A stretch of DNA of 17,982 nucleotides from Clostridia bacterium (GTDB lineage: Bacteria > Bacillota > Clostridia > Oscillospirales > Acutalibacteraceae). Below, in pieces: positions 1-8,409 of the stretch. Made by a program: the position numbers and the translations under genes. The stretch covers positions 1 through 17,982 of the forward strand of contig CAAEIM010000084.1 in assembly GCA_900755995.1 (NCBI GenBank), in the 5' to 3' direction. Numbering within the stretch: position 1 is the first letter of the stretch; every line of letters begins with the position of its first letter. The notes beneath the pieces were generated by a model. It made no database searches and was not told where the DNA came from. It saw only the letters and a program-made list of their open reading frames with translations.

Positions 1-2
1 AA

Positions 3-1151
3 ACAATTCAGAAATTTTTTGCCGAAGCAGGAATAAACGGTGAACAGAATTTTGGTGAACTTTATAACCGTTTGAGTAAACCAGAATATGGTATAGGCTT
101 AAAAAAAGGCGTTATTCCGATTTATATAGCAATTATTATTCACCTTAATCGTGGCAATCTTGTTATCAAGAAAGCAAATGTAGAGCAGAAGATTTCGGCT
201 GACCTACTTAACGATATCAATGATAAGCCCAACAACTATTCTGTTGTTCTTGAAAATTGGAACGAAGAGAAAGCTTTATACTTAGCACGGCTTGAGGAAC
301 TGTTCGACAAGTACATTCACGAGCAAGAAAAAGTATATAACAGTTTTGCTTATATCGTTTCTGCTATGAATCGCTGGTATATGTCTTTGCCGAAGTATGC
401 AAAAGAAATGAGCAAGATATACAAGGGTAGGGGTGCATTTAGGGCTATTTCAACAAGTCATCGCAAACTGGTTAATAGCCTTAAGCAACTTGATATCAAC
501 CCGAGAGAATATCTTTTCGAAAAAGTATTTGCGATCTTTGGTTTCAAGGAGTTCAGTGCCGATGTGGTTGATAACATCGCTCAGACCAAGAAAGAATATG
601 ATGATGCAACTGCAACTTTAGTTAAGGCACTTGTTTCTGATGTGAAGACCTTGTTTATACCTAAGGGTCAGGATGCGAAAGGCTCGCTTACCTCGATTAT
701 TCAGGACTGGTATGCGTCATTGAAGGATACAACCATACAGCATCTCTTTACAAACAGTGAAAATCAGATTCTTGATTTAATGAGGACAATCACAAACGAT
801 GAAATAACCTTTACAAAGCGTCTAGCCAAAGCAATAACCGCCCTTCGGGTAGAGGACTGGAACGAGGGAACAATTGCGACTTTCATTAAAGACCTCTCTG
901 TTTTCAAGGAAACCATCGAGGAGTACGACTCGCAGATTATTGATGAAACTTCAACCGCTGACACCTATAAGTTGATCACAACAGACAGCATGGGCAGAGA
1001 GGTTGTCAAGACTTTCAATAGAAGCGAGTACAGCGCCAGAGCAAAACTGCTCTATAATGAAATCACCAATTCTATTGACGAAATGGGTCAGTCTATTACC
1101 GAACAGGAGAAGAGACAGATCCTTATTGAAATTCTTGAAAAGCTTTGCTGA
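3..1151 (+). CDS. C-terminal part of a large unrecognised protein (5' end outside window)
   Basis: The reading frame is open from the first bases of the window. The TTG near base 72 has no ribosome site, so this is the tail of a longer gene, with at least 382 residues visible. The visible part is mostly helical and charged, with no signal peptide or membrane segment and no Walker motif. Features include GIGLKKGVIPIYIA near the start, MSLPKYAKE about 120 residues later, RVEDWNEGTIATFIKDL, and the ending EKRQILIEILEKLC. My impression is that such tails occur on large ATP-binding proteins of defence islands (PglY/BrxC-like or DUF6079-like), but this is recollection and not shown by a motif here. 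Its stop overlaps the ribosome site of the next gene, so it belongs to the same operon. Function unassigned. Confidence 0.8.
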   Translation, partial: TIQKFFAEAGINGEQNFGELYNRLSKPEYGIGLKKGVIPIYIAIIIHLNRGNLVIKKANVEQKISADLLNDINDKPNNYSVVLENWNEEKALYLARLEELFDKYIHEQEKVYNSFAYIVSAMNRWYMSLPKYAKEMSKIYKGRGAFRAISTSHRKLVNSLKQLDINPREYLFEKVFAIFGFKEFSADVVDNIAQTKKEYDDATATLVKALVSDVKTLFIPKGQDAKGSLTSIIQDWYASLKDTTIQHLFTNSENQILDLMRTITNDEITFTKRLAKAITALRVEDWNEGTIATFIKDLSVFKETIEEYDSQIIDETSTADTYKLITTDSMGREVVKTFNRSEYSARAKLLYNEITNSIDEMGQSITEQEKRQILIEILEKLC

Positions 1152-1165
1152 AAGGAGTGAGATGT

Positions 1166-2320
1166 ATGGAAAAGATGGCATACTTTGATAATGCTGCAAC
1201 AACGTTTCCGAAACCGGAATATGTATATGATTTTACAAATCAATTCTACCGTGAGTGCGGTGTGAATGTTGGTAGAGGTCAGTATAAGCTCGCTTCCAAG
1301 GCATCGGCGCTCGTTCAGGAAACAAGAGAGTTGCTTTTGGAACTGTTTCACTGTCCTGCGAAGAAGGTTGTATTTACTCATACTGCAACAGAGGCAATCA
1401 ACCTCATTCTAAGAGGATTGCCTATTAACAATAACTACACGGTTTATCTTTCCCCGTTTGAGCATAATGCAGTAACCCGTGTGCTTTACCATCTTCAAAC
1501 GATGTATGATATCCATGTTGAGACGCTCTGTTTTGACAAGGAAACGATGACTTACGATATGGCAAGAATTCGTAATCAGTTTGCAGAGAACAAACCTAAT
1601 TGGACGGTTATCAGCCACGCAAGTAATATTTGCGGGGTGGTTTCTCCGATTAAGGAGCTTTGCCACCTATCAAAAGAGTTTGGATCTATTAACATCGTTG
1701 ATATGTGTCAAACAGCAGGCCTTGTTGATACGGATCTTAGTGGCGAAGACATTGACTTTGCAGTATTTGCAGGTCATAAGACCCTGTATTCACCTCTTGG
1801 TGTTGCAGGTGTTGTGAGCAGTTTTACTATAAAACCGCAGCCTCTTATGTTCGGTGGAACAGGATTTGAGTCTGCAAATCAGTCTTTACCGGAAACCATC
1901 CCTGAAAGATATGAAGTTGCAAGTCCGGATATTGCTGCTATCAGTGGTCTAAACGCATCGCTTAAATGGATTAAAGAAATCGGTATTCAGAACATCTACG
2001 ATAAGGAACAAGCTAATCACGAGCGATTGCTCAAAATCCTTTCGAGATTTGAGAATATTAAGCTAATCGATACTGCCAAGGCAATGGCGATTGGTGTCGT
2101 ATCTTGCTTGTTTGAGGGATATGGCAGTGACAGTATCGGTCAGATTTTAAGTGAGCAAGGTGTAGCAGTAAGAACAGGTCTTCACTGTGCACCGACTGCA
2201 CATAAGTTTATTGGCACTTTCCCTGCAGGTACGGTGAGATTTAGTGTTAGCTATTTCAATACAGACGAGGATTTTGAAACTCTTGAAACTGCGCTTGATT
2301 ACATTGAATCGAATTCATAG
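1166..2320 (+). CDS. Class V aminotransferase / cysteine desulfurase (DndA/SufS-like)
   Basis: This is a PLP-dependent enzyme of 384 residues, the usual length for cysteine desulfurases, which take sulfur from L-cysteine as an enzyme persulfide and release alanine. The N-terminus has the YFDNAATTFPKP motif. The PLP lysine is K205 in AGHKTLYSPLG. The catalytic cysteine is C341 in RTGLHCAP, the compact RxGxHCA form of SufS/CsdA-type (group II) enzymes. The start is ATG 1166 with AAAGGAG at 1151-1157; the upstream TTG 1145 lacks a ribosome site. It follows the large upstream gene directly and precedes the nuclease-helicase. Placed beside DndD-like and DndB-like genes, it probably plays the DndA role, supplying sulfur for a DNA modification, but a partner sulfurtransferase is not visible. 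A general Fe-S role is the alternative. Confidence 0.92.
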   Translation: MEKMAYFDNAATTFPKPEYVYDFTNQFYRECGVNVGRGQYKLASKASALVQETRELLLELFHCPAKKVVFTHTATEAINLILRGLPINNNYTVYLSPFEHNAVTRVLYHLQTMYDIHVETLCFDKETMTYDMARIRNQFAENKPNWTVISHASNICGVVSPIKELCHLSKEFGSINIVDMCQTAGLVDTDLSGEDIDFAVFAGHKTLYSPLGVAGVVSSFTIKPQPLMFGGTGFESANQSLPETIPERYEVASPDIAAISGLNASLKWIKEIGIQNIYDKEQANHERLLKILSRFENIKLIDTAKAMAIGVVSCLFEGYGSDSIGQILSEQGVAVRTGLHCAPTAHKFIGTFPAGTVRFSVSYFNTDEDFETLETALDYIESNS

Positions 2321-2389
2321 GTGAGTATATGAGAGAAAAAGATTTCCTGCATTAGCCGAATACAAACATACATAGAGTGAGGTGATATT

Positions 2390-4597
2390 GTGAGTTTTAA
2401 GGAGCTTGATATAAAAAAAGAATATCGTTCTCTGCTTGACAGTGTCGCAAAGGACTTTTATATTCCCTTACTTATCCAAGCCGTAAAGTATCAAAGAGCA
2501 GTTGGCTTTTTTTCGTCTTCTTGCTTGGTAGAAATATCAAAAGGTATTTCTGAACTTGCTAAGAATGGCGGTAAAATTCAATTGGTTGCTTCTCCTTACC
2601 TGTCAGATGAGGATATAGAAGCAATAAAAAGCGGTTACGCTATGAGAGATCAGGTTGTAAAAGAAGCGATCCGAAGAAAAATGACAGAAGGTAAGACGCC
2701 TTTTGAAAAGGCAAGACTTAATCTTTTGGCAAATCTTATTTCTGACAATATTCTGGATATCAAGATTGCTTTTACCGAGGACTCTGACCGTATGGGAATG
2801 TACCATGAGAAGATGGGGATTATCACTGATGCGGAAGGAAATAGAGTTGCATTTGCAGGATCTATGAATGAATCGGCTGCAGCAATGACTCTGAACTATG
2901 AAACTATAGATGTTTACTGTTCTTGGAAGGGCGAAGTAGATCGAGTGATTGCAAAGGAAAATGCCTTCGCATCTATTTGGAACGATACCGAACCGAATAT
3001 CAAGATAATCGATTTTCCTGAACTGAAGCAGGAAATCATTGATAAGTATAAATACGCTGTTCCGGATTTTGAGATTGATAAAAAGGAATACGCACCTGAT
3101 ATTGATACGGTTTTGCATACGGATTTAGGTGTTTATACTGAATATGGTCCAAAGTTTCCTGAGTGGTTTAAGCTTCACGACTATCAGGATGAAGCAATCA
3201 CCGAATGGCAGAAACGCAATTACAGAGGAATCTTTGATATGGCTACCGGTACCGGTAAGACATACACGGGACTTGGTGCTTTGACAACCCTAAGTAAAAA
3301 TTTAGGCCATAAGTTGGCAGCAATTATCGTCTGTCCTTATCAGCACCTTGTTGAGCAGTGGGTAGAGGATATTCTAAAGTTTAACATTGACCCGATAATC
3401 GGATATAGTGATTCCTCTCAAAAGGATTGGCCAAAGCGCTTGAAGAATGCAATCCGAGACCAAAAGTTAAAAGTGAGAGGAAGAGGATTCTTCTGTTTTA
3501 TTTGCACTAATGCAACCTTCAGTTCCGACTATGTTCAAGCCCAGTTGGCAAAAATAAAGTCAGACACACTCTTAATGGTAGATGAAGCTCATAACTTTGG
3601 CGCACCATACTTAAGTTGTTTGCTCTACGATAATTACAAATATCGTTTAGCATTGTCAGCAACCCTTGACCGTCATAATGACGAGGAAGGAACGACTAAA
3701 CTCTATGATTTCTTTGGTGAGAAGTGCATTGAATATACTCTTGACCGTGCAATCGAAGAGAAGAAACTTACCAAGTATAAATACTATCCTATCGTTGTTA
3801 CACTTACCGAGGAAGAACTTGAAGCATATGATAACCTTAGTTATGAAATCGGAAAGTGTATTATGAAGGATAAAAACGGTAAGATAAAGCTAAGCAGTAA
3901 GGGAGAAAAGCTTGCACTTAAGCGTTCTCGAATCATTGCCGGTGCCAAGAACAAATTGACAATGCTCGAAAAGGTCATTCAGCCATATATCCACGATAAA
4001 CACATTCTGGTTTATTGCGGTGCGACCAAGGGACTTGAGCAAAATCAAGACCGTTCTGATGTTGATAGTGAGGATATCAGACAGATTGATGCAGTAACCG
4101 ACTTGCTTGGCAACAAGCTCGGTATGGAAGTGTCACAGTTTACATCAAAGGAAAGTGTGGAGGAACGGGAGGTTCTCAAACGAGAATTCTCTTCCGGCGA
4201 TACATTAAAGGTTCTCATCGCCATTAAATGTCTTGATGAAGGAGTCAACATACCCAAGATAAAAACAGCGTTCATTTTAGCAAGTACGACCAACCCTAAG
4301 GAGTATATCCAAAGACGCGGGCGTGTGCTGAGACTAGCAGAGGGTAAGGAATATGCGGAAATCTATGATTTCATTACCTTGCCATACGATACCGAGTCGG
4401 TGACCTCGTTGACTGAGGCACAGGTCAAACGGAATTTCACACTTGTAAAAAATGAATTGAGGAGAGCTGAAGAATTTTCCCGAATTGCTGTTAATATGGT
4501 TGAATCTGCAAGTCTCATTGATGAGATTAAGGACGCATATGGAATACAAGAATTAAATTGGAATAATGAAGAGGAGGATTACGGTTATGGCTTCTGA
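2390..4597 (+). CDS. PLD-type nuclease / DEAH-box helicase fusion
   Basis: 735 residues in two parts. Residues about 1-200 form a phospholipase D-like nuclease domain with one HxK motif (H139, K141) followed by GSMNESAAA, the usual HKD context; a single motif implies dimerisation for catalysis. Residues about 260-680 form a superfamily 2 helicase: motif I MATGTGKT (K290), motif Ia IVCPYQHLVEQW, motif II DEAH (398-401), motif III SAT near 422, motif V CLDEGVNIP and motif VI QRRGRVLR near 640. Such fusions act in DNA restriction and phage defence, and helicases of this layout occur beside dnd genes, where they are annotated as phosphorothioation-system restriction enzymes. Start is GTG 2390 with GAGGTGA at 2379-2385, the same spacing as in the sigma gene of this operon. 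Likely the effector or a DNA-translocating part of the system. Confidence 0.9.
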   Translation: MSFKELDIKKEYRSLLDSVAKDFYIPLLIQAVKYQRAVGFFSSSCLVEISKGISELAKNGGKIQLVASPYLSDEDIEAIKSGYAMRDQVVKEAIRRKMTEGKTPFEKARLNLLANLISDNILDIKIAFTEDSDRMGMYHEKMGIITDAEGNRVAFAGSMNESAAAMTLNYETIDVYCSWKGEVDRVIAKENAFASIWNDTEPNIKIIDFPELKQEIIDKYKYAVPDFEIDKKEYAPDIDTVLHTDLGVYTEYGPKFPEWFKLHDYQDEAITEWQKRNYRGIFDMATGTGKTYTGLGALTTLSKNLGHKLAAIIVCPYQHLVEQWVEDILKFNIDPIIGYSDSSQKDWPKRLKNAIRDQKLKVRGRGFFCFICTNATFSSDYVQAQLAKIKSDTLLMVDEAHNFGAPYLSCLLYDNYKYRLALSATLDRHNDEEGTTKLYDFFGEKCIEYTLDRAIEEKKLTKYKYYPIVVTLTEEELEAYDNLSYEIGKCIMKDKNGKIKLSSKGEKLALKRSRIIAGAKNKLTMLEKVIQPYIHDKHILVYCGATKGLEQNQDRSDVDSEDIRQIDAVTDLLGNKLGMEVSQFTSKESVEEREVLKREFSSGDTLKVLIAIKCLDEGVNIPKIKTAFILASTTNPKEYIQRRGRVLRLAEGKEYAEIYDFITLPYDTESVTSLTEAQVKRNFTLVKNELRRAEEFSRIAVNMVESASLIDEIKDAYGIQELNWNNEEEDYGYGF

Positions 4598-4763
4598 AAA
4601 GATTGAGGTTAATGGTGTCGAAATAGATTCCCAGAAGGCACAGCGTATGTTGCAACGCATAATAGTTCGTGAAAAAACTAACATTAAAACAAAGCAGTTC
4701 AATGACACCGAGATGGCTAGGAAAATAAAAAAGATGATTGAGGAGGAAGTGCAATGCTATTAA
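4587..4763 (+). CDS. Small 58-residue protein between helicase and ATPase
   Basis: A short gene that starts inside the end of the helicase gene (11-base overlap) and ends inside the start of the ATPase gene (10-base overlap). ATG 4587 is preceded by GAGGAGG at 4571-4577 with a 9-base gap, better than the in-frame ATG 4566. The protein is charged and likely helical: MASEKIEVNGVEID, then QKAQRMLQRIIVREKT, then a basic and acidic tail ending EEEVQCY. There is no signal peptide, zinc motif or recognised domain. The double overlap implies translational coupling and so a fixed ratio to its neighbours, which would fit a small adaptor of the ATPase or helicase. It is shorter than DndE (about 110-120 residues) and does not resemble it. 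Function unknown. Confidence 0.75.
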   Translation: MASEKIEVNGVEIDSQKAQRMLQRIIVREKTNIKTKQFNDTEMARKIKKMIEEEVQCY

Positions 4764-6739
4764 AATCGTTAAAGCTTAAGGATTTCCGCCAGTTCAAAGG
4801 TGAACAGGAGATTACCTTCTCAACCGATCCGGTTCGTAATGTAACCGTAATTATGGGTGAAAACGGTTCTGGTAAAACCACACTTGCTCAAGCATTTACT
4901 TGGTGCCTTTATGGGGATACCGACTTTGATGATAAGTCTATGCTTTGCAAAGCAACTGGACAAACAATGCTTCCCGGAAACGAGGAGAAGGTTCGTGTAG
5001 AGTTGGCACTTCAACACAATAACATTGACTATCTTTGTATCCGTGAGCAGCTTTATTCAAAGGATAATTCTGGGTCAATAAGAAGACATAACCAGACCAC
5101 GTTCAAGATTGCTTACAAGAACGCTGACGGTCAACGTGAGTATGTTCCCGATGGGGAAACGGAACTCCGTATGAAGGAAATTCTCCCAAAAGAACTTTCA
5201 AAGTATTTTTTCTTTGACGGCGAGCGTATCGGCAATATGAGTAAAGAGATCCGTAAAGGTAAGAGCGCTGAATTTGCTCAAGCAGTTCGCAGTCTTCTTG
5301 GCCTTAGTGCTTTCCAATCTGCACTTGAACATCTTGGAGGCCGTAACTCGGTTATAAAGATGTATAACGAGAGTTATGATACTAAGAGTGACAGTAAGAT
5401 GGCTCAGTATACCAAGGAAATTGGAGAGTACGAAGAAAAGCTTCAGGCCATTGAAGAAAGACTTGCTGCTATTGATGGCGAAGAAGCAATTGCTACCGAT
5501 AAGAAGGCAGAGCTTGAGGAAGAAATTCGTCAAAACAAGGATAGCGAGATTCTTGCTAGAGAACGTGATGAACTTGTTCGTAAGATACAAGAACTGGTTG
5601 CTAAAAAAGCATCCAGCGAGGATTCATTACTTAAGGTGTTCAATAATAATGCCCATTCTTATTTTGCCAAGAAGATGATAAGCGACGCTCTTTCTCAACT
5701 TGCTGCTGCAGATAAGATTGATACAGGTATTCCTTATATACACGCTAAGACTATTGAGTTTCTTATTAAGCGTAAAAAGTGCATCTGCGGTGCTGATATT
5801 GAATTTGGTAATGAAGCATACAAGGAATTAAATGAACTGCTTGAGTTTATTCCACCGCAGTCTATCGGTACATCAATCGGCCAGTTCGTTCGTGAGTGTG
5901 AGCTTAGATGTAAGAGTTCTGACACACTCTTTGAGGATATTTCTACTAAGTTTGGTTTTATCAGAGAGTTTGATAATACATACACCGGATACCAGAATCA
6001 AATCAACATTATCCGGGAGAAACTTGAAAAAATGAAAAATGTGGGTGAGTTACAGGCTCGTTTAAGCACCTATGAAAGAGCTCTTCGCAATCTTTCTGTT
6101 GAAAGGAGAGAACTCGACCGTAATCAGGCACTTCTTGAAAGAGATAAAGAACGCAGGGAAACCGAGCGTAAGGAACTCTCATTAAAAGACGAAAATAACC
6201 GTAAGATTGAAGTATATAAGGCATACGCTCAGTATATGTACACTACGCTACTTTCTCTCTATCAGGAAAAGGAAAACGAAACCAGGCAGAAACTTGAGCA
6301 AACTGTTAACGAAATCTTCAAGAGCATCTATAACGGTGGTTTCTCTCTCAGTATTGATGAGAAGTACAACATTCAGGTTATTGTTAATGAGTTTGAAGGT
6401 GTTAATGAGGATGTTGAGACATCTACAGCTCAGAGTATTTCGGTTATCTTTGCATTTATTGCCGGCGTTATCAAAATGGCTCGTCAGAGTCAGAATCCCG
6501 AAAATGAGATGCTTGTGTCTGAGCCTTACCCGCTTGTGATGGATGCTCCGCTTTCTGCATTCGATAAAGCCCGTATTCGTACTGTATGTGATGCACTTCC
6601 TAATGTTGCAGAACAGGTTATCATCTTCATTAAGGATACTGACGGTGAACTTGCAGAAACCTATATGGGTGATAAGGTTGGCAGCCGCTTTGAATTTGAT
6701 AAGAAGAATGAATTTGAAACAAATTTGGTAACGAGGTGA
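4754..6739 (+). CDS. DndD-like SMC/Rad50-type ATPase
   Basis: 661 residues with an ABC-type ATPase head split by a coiled coil. Walker A is GENGSGKTT (residues 35-43). KYFFFDGERIG near 150-159 is a hallmark of DndD and its relatives. Residues about 210-285 and 420-510 are rich in E, K, R and L and look like the two arms of a coiled coil. Between them sits CIC (C343, C345), in the place of a zinc hook or small metal site. Walker B is near the C-terminus, LVMDAPLSAFD (D597), followed by QVIIFIKDTDGE. DndD supplies ATPase/nicking activity during DNA phosphorothioation in the Dnd family; here that role is inferred. The start ATG 4754 has AGGAGGAAG just upstream and overlaps the 58-residue gene. 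It differs from classical DndD in its Walker B surroundings, so it may be a separate clade. Confidence 0.88.
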   Translation: MLLKSLKLKDFRQFKGEQEITFSTDPVRNVTVIMGENGSGKTTLAQAFTWCLYGDTDFDDKSMLCKATGQTMLPGNEEKVRVELALQHNNIDYLCIREQLYSKDNSGSIRRHNQTTFKIAYKNADGQREYVPDGETELRMKEILPKELSKYFFFDGERIGNMSKEIRKGKSAEFAQAVRSLLGLSAFQSALEHLGGRNSVIKMYNESYDTKSDSKMAQYTKEIGEYEEKLQAIEERLAAIDGEEAIATDKKAELEEEIRQNKDSEILARERDELVRKIQELVAKKASSEDSLLKVFNNNAHSYFAKKMISDALSQLAAADKIDTGIPYIHAKTIEFLIKRKKCICGADIEFGNEAYKELNELLEFIPPQSIGTSIGQFVRECELRCKSSDTLFEDISTKFGFIREFDNTYTGYQNQINIIREKLEKMKNVGELQARLSTYERALRNLSVERRELDRNQALLERDKERRETERKELSLKDENNRKIEVYKAYAQYMYTTLLSLYQEKENETRQKLEQTVNEIFKSIYNGGFSLSIDEKYNIQVIVNEFEGVNEDVETSTAQSISVIFAFIAGVIKMARQSQNPENEMLVSEPYPLVMDAPLSAFDKARIRTVCDALPNVAEQVIIFIKDTDGELAETYMGDKVGSRFEFDKKNEFETNLVTR

Positions 6740-6744
6740 GAATG

Positions 6745-7269
6745 ATGTTTGATAAAGAATATTCTTTTAGAGGAAAACACGCTGAATATGTTGTGAAGCT
6801 TACGGCAGAATATGATGATAAGCATCATAAGCTCTTCAATACTAACTATGATGTTTATGCGATTGCTCCGATTATCGGCTTTTTATATCAAAGAAAAGCA
6901 GAGCTTAATAAGACCGGAGATGCAACTAAGATATTCCCAGACAAGCTTATAAAAGAACAGCAAAACCTTCTTTTTAATTATCGCTTGATTATGTTGCTTG
7001 ACGAAAAGCACGAGGCTGACTTTAACGAGAGAATCAACAAGGCTTTCCGTTATTACGGACAAGAAAAGTCCGCACCGGACGAAGAACTCTACGAAAACTA
7101 TGTTAGAGGTGGTGTGGAGGTTCTGTATGAGAAATTGATAGAACCTGCAAGAAGTTCAGAAGATTATTTGACAAATCTCTACGACTTTATAGAAGAGTTT
7201 GATGAGAGGTACAATGAGTCAGTTACAACCGAGAGCATTGTAGATCTTTGTCAGTTAGCAAAGAATTAA
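6745..7269 (+). CDS. Unrecognised 174-residue protein
   Basis: The gene starts 5 bases after the ATPase stop, using ATG 6745 with GAGGTGA at 6733-6739; GTG 6736 and ATG 6742 are too close to that site. The product is soluble, mixed acidic and basic, and predominantly helical by eye. Landmarks are EYSFRGKHAEYVVKL at the N-terminus, FNTNYDVYAIAPIIGFLYQR in the centre, and LLDEKHEADFNERINKAFRYYG. There is no catalytic signature, zinc site or membrane segment. The central stretch faintly resembles short dnd-associated proteins (the dnd system-associated protein 4 type), but that rests on memory of a pattern, not on a diagnostic motif. Coupling to the DndD-like gene suggests a subunit or regulator of it. 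Confidence 0.78.
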   Translation: MFDKEYSFRGKHAEYVVKLTAEYDDKHHKLFNTNYDVYAIAPIIGFLYQRKAELNKTGDATKIFPDKLIKEQQNLLFNYRLIMLLDEKHEADFNERINKAFRYYGQEKSAPDEELYENYVRGGVEVLYEKLIEPARSSEDYLTNLYDFIEEFDERYNESVTTESIVDLCQLAKN

Positions 7270-7289
7270 TTATTATGAGGGGTGAAACC

Positions 7290-8366
7290 GTGCACGAGGG
7301 AATTATTGAAAAATTATATCAGGAATATACCGTGCACGGTTTTATCTCTGAGGATTATATCTTCGATGTGCTTGAAGAAAACAGGATATCGTTGTTTGAT
7401 GTAGAATACATTTGCGACCATCTTTTGACGAAAGGTGTTGTTATTCGTAATGAGGCCTTGACCGATGATGAAGAGGATGAGTACGACAGAAGCAATGTTA
7501 ACTACGAAGAAGTATTTTCAGAAATTTTAGAGATAGACGATACCTTCACAGACTTCATTGAATACATTCGTGGCATAAAACCTCCGCAGCGTAGAGAGTG
7601 GATGAATCTAATGCCGCAGGTTAGACTCAAAAATGCATATGCTCGAAACCGTATTTTTGAGATGTATATGAAGGTAGCTGTGAGAATTGCATTAATACAC
7701 GCAAAAAAATATCATCTTTCATTAGATGAAACTATTCAGAACGCTATGATGGGCCTTTATGTATCGATAGATAAATACGAAACTGCCCGTCAGGAAAACT
7801 TCGCATCATACTTTCCGCTGTGGGTACGGCAATACATTATGAGAGATGCGCCAACGTTGAATCCGTCAGTTTATTTTCCGTTTCATATTAAAGAAAAGCT
7901 TTTCGCTATATATGATAATATGGAGGATTACTTTGGCGATATTGAAAATAGAACAGAGCCAGGCACAGAACTTCTTAAAAGTATCGCAACCGAGCTTGAG
8001 TGTAGCATAGATGATGCAAGACAGCTTTTTGATAGCCTTGCTCCCTTTGAAAGCATTGAGGAATTATTGGAAAATAAAGAAAACGAGTTGCTGTTATCAG
8101 ATGATGGTGTCGGTTATGAGAATATGGTTGCATCAGCTGAGAGGAACTTTGATACAGATGTTCTCCACAAAAAACTAGCAACTCTTACATATCGAGAACA
8201 AGAGGTGCTTCGTCTTCGCTATGGTATAGGTTATGACCATGAGTGTACGCTTGATGAAATCGGTCAAAAATTCAATATCACAAGAGAACGTGTTCGTCAG
8301 ATTGAAGCTAAGGCGATGCGAAAAATTCGCAGATGCTACGGGATAAAAGAAAATGACAAAGATTAG
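7290..8366 (+). CDS. RNA polymerase sigma-70-like factor within the defence operon
   Basis: 358 residues with the layout of a nearly full-length sigma-70 protein. Residues 1-50 resemble region 1.1, a small helical domain with an acidic stretch after it. Residues about 113-187 match region 2, ending in FASYFPLWVRQYIMRDAP where standard factors have FSTYATWWIRQAITR. A region 3-like part follows. Residues about 290-350 are a textbook region 4 with the -35 helix-turn-helix TLDEIGQKFNITRERVRQIE. The start is GTG 7290, preceded by GAGGGGTGA at 7277-7285; ATG 7275 lacks a ribosome site. A sigma protein inside such an operon is unusual. It could direct polymerase to the operon's own promoter, to host genes, or recognise phage transcription. 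Divergence in region 2.4 suggests a non-standard -10 element. Confidence 0.9.
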   Translation: MHEGIIEKLYQEYTVHGFISEDYIFDVLEENRISLFDVEYICDHLLTKGVVIRNEALTDDEEDEYDRSNVNYEEVFSEILEIDDTFTDFIEYIRGIKPPQRREWMNLMPQVRLKNAYARNRIFEMYMKVAVRIALIHAKKYHLSLDETIQNAMMGLYVSIDKYETARQENFASYFPLWVRQYIMRDAPTLNPSVYFPFHIKEKLFAIYDNMEDYFGDIENRTEPGTELLKSIATELECSIDDARQLFDSLAPFESIEELLENKENELLLSDDGVGYENMVASAERNFDTDVLHKKLATLTYREQEVLRLRYGIGYDHECTLDEIGQKFNITRERVRQIEAKAMRKIRRCYGIKENDKD

Positions 8367-8409
8367 CATTTGGTATATGTGGTATCAATGCAAGCAAAGG
8401 GTGATGTTT

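Noticed and set aside
72..80. TTG start for the first gene
   Set aside because: The frame is open to the window edge and no ribosome site precedes this TTG, so it is an internal codon.
4587..4763. DndE identity for the small protein
   Set aside because: It is about half the length of DndE and lacks its sequence pattern.
8353..8409. Longer start of the GIY-YIG gene
   Set aside because: It overlaps the sigma gene, has no ribosome site, and AAAGGGTGA lies properly before ATG 8410.
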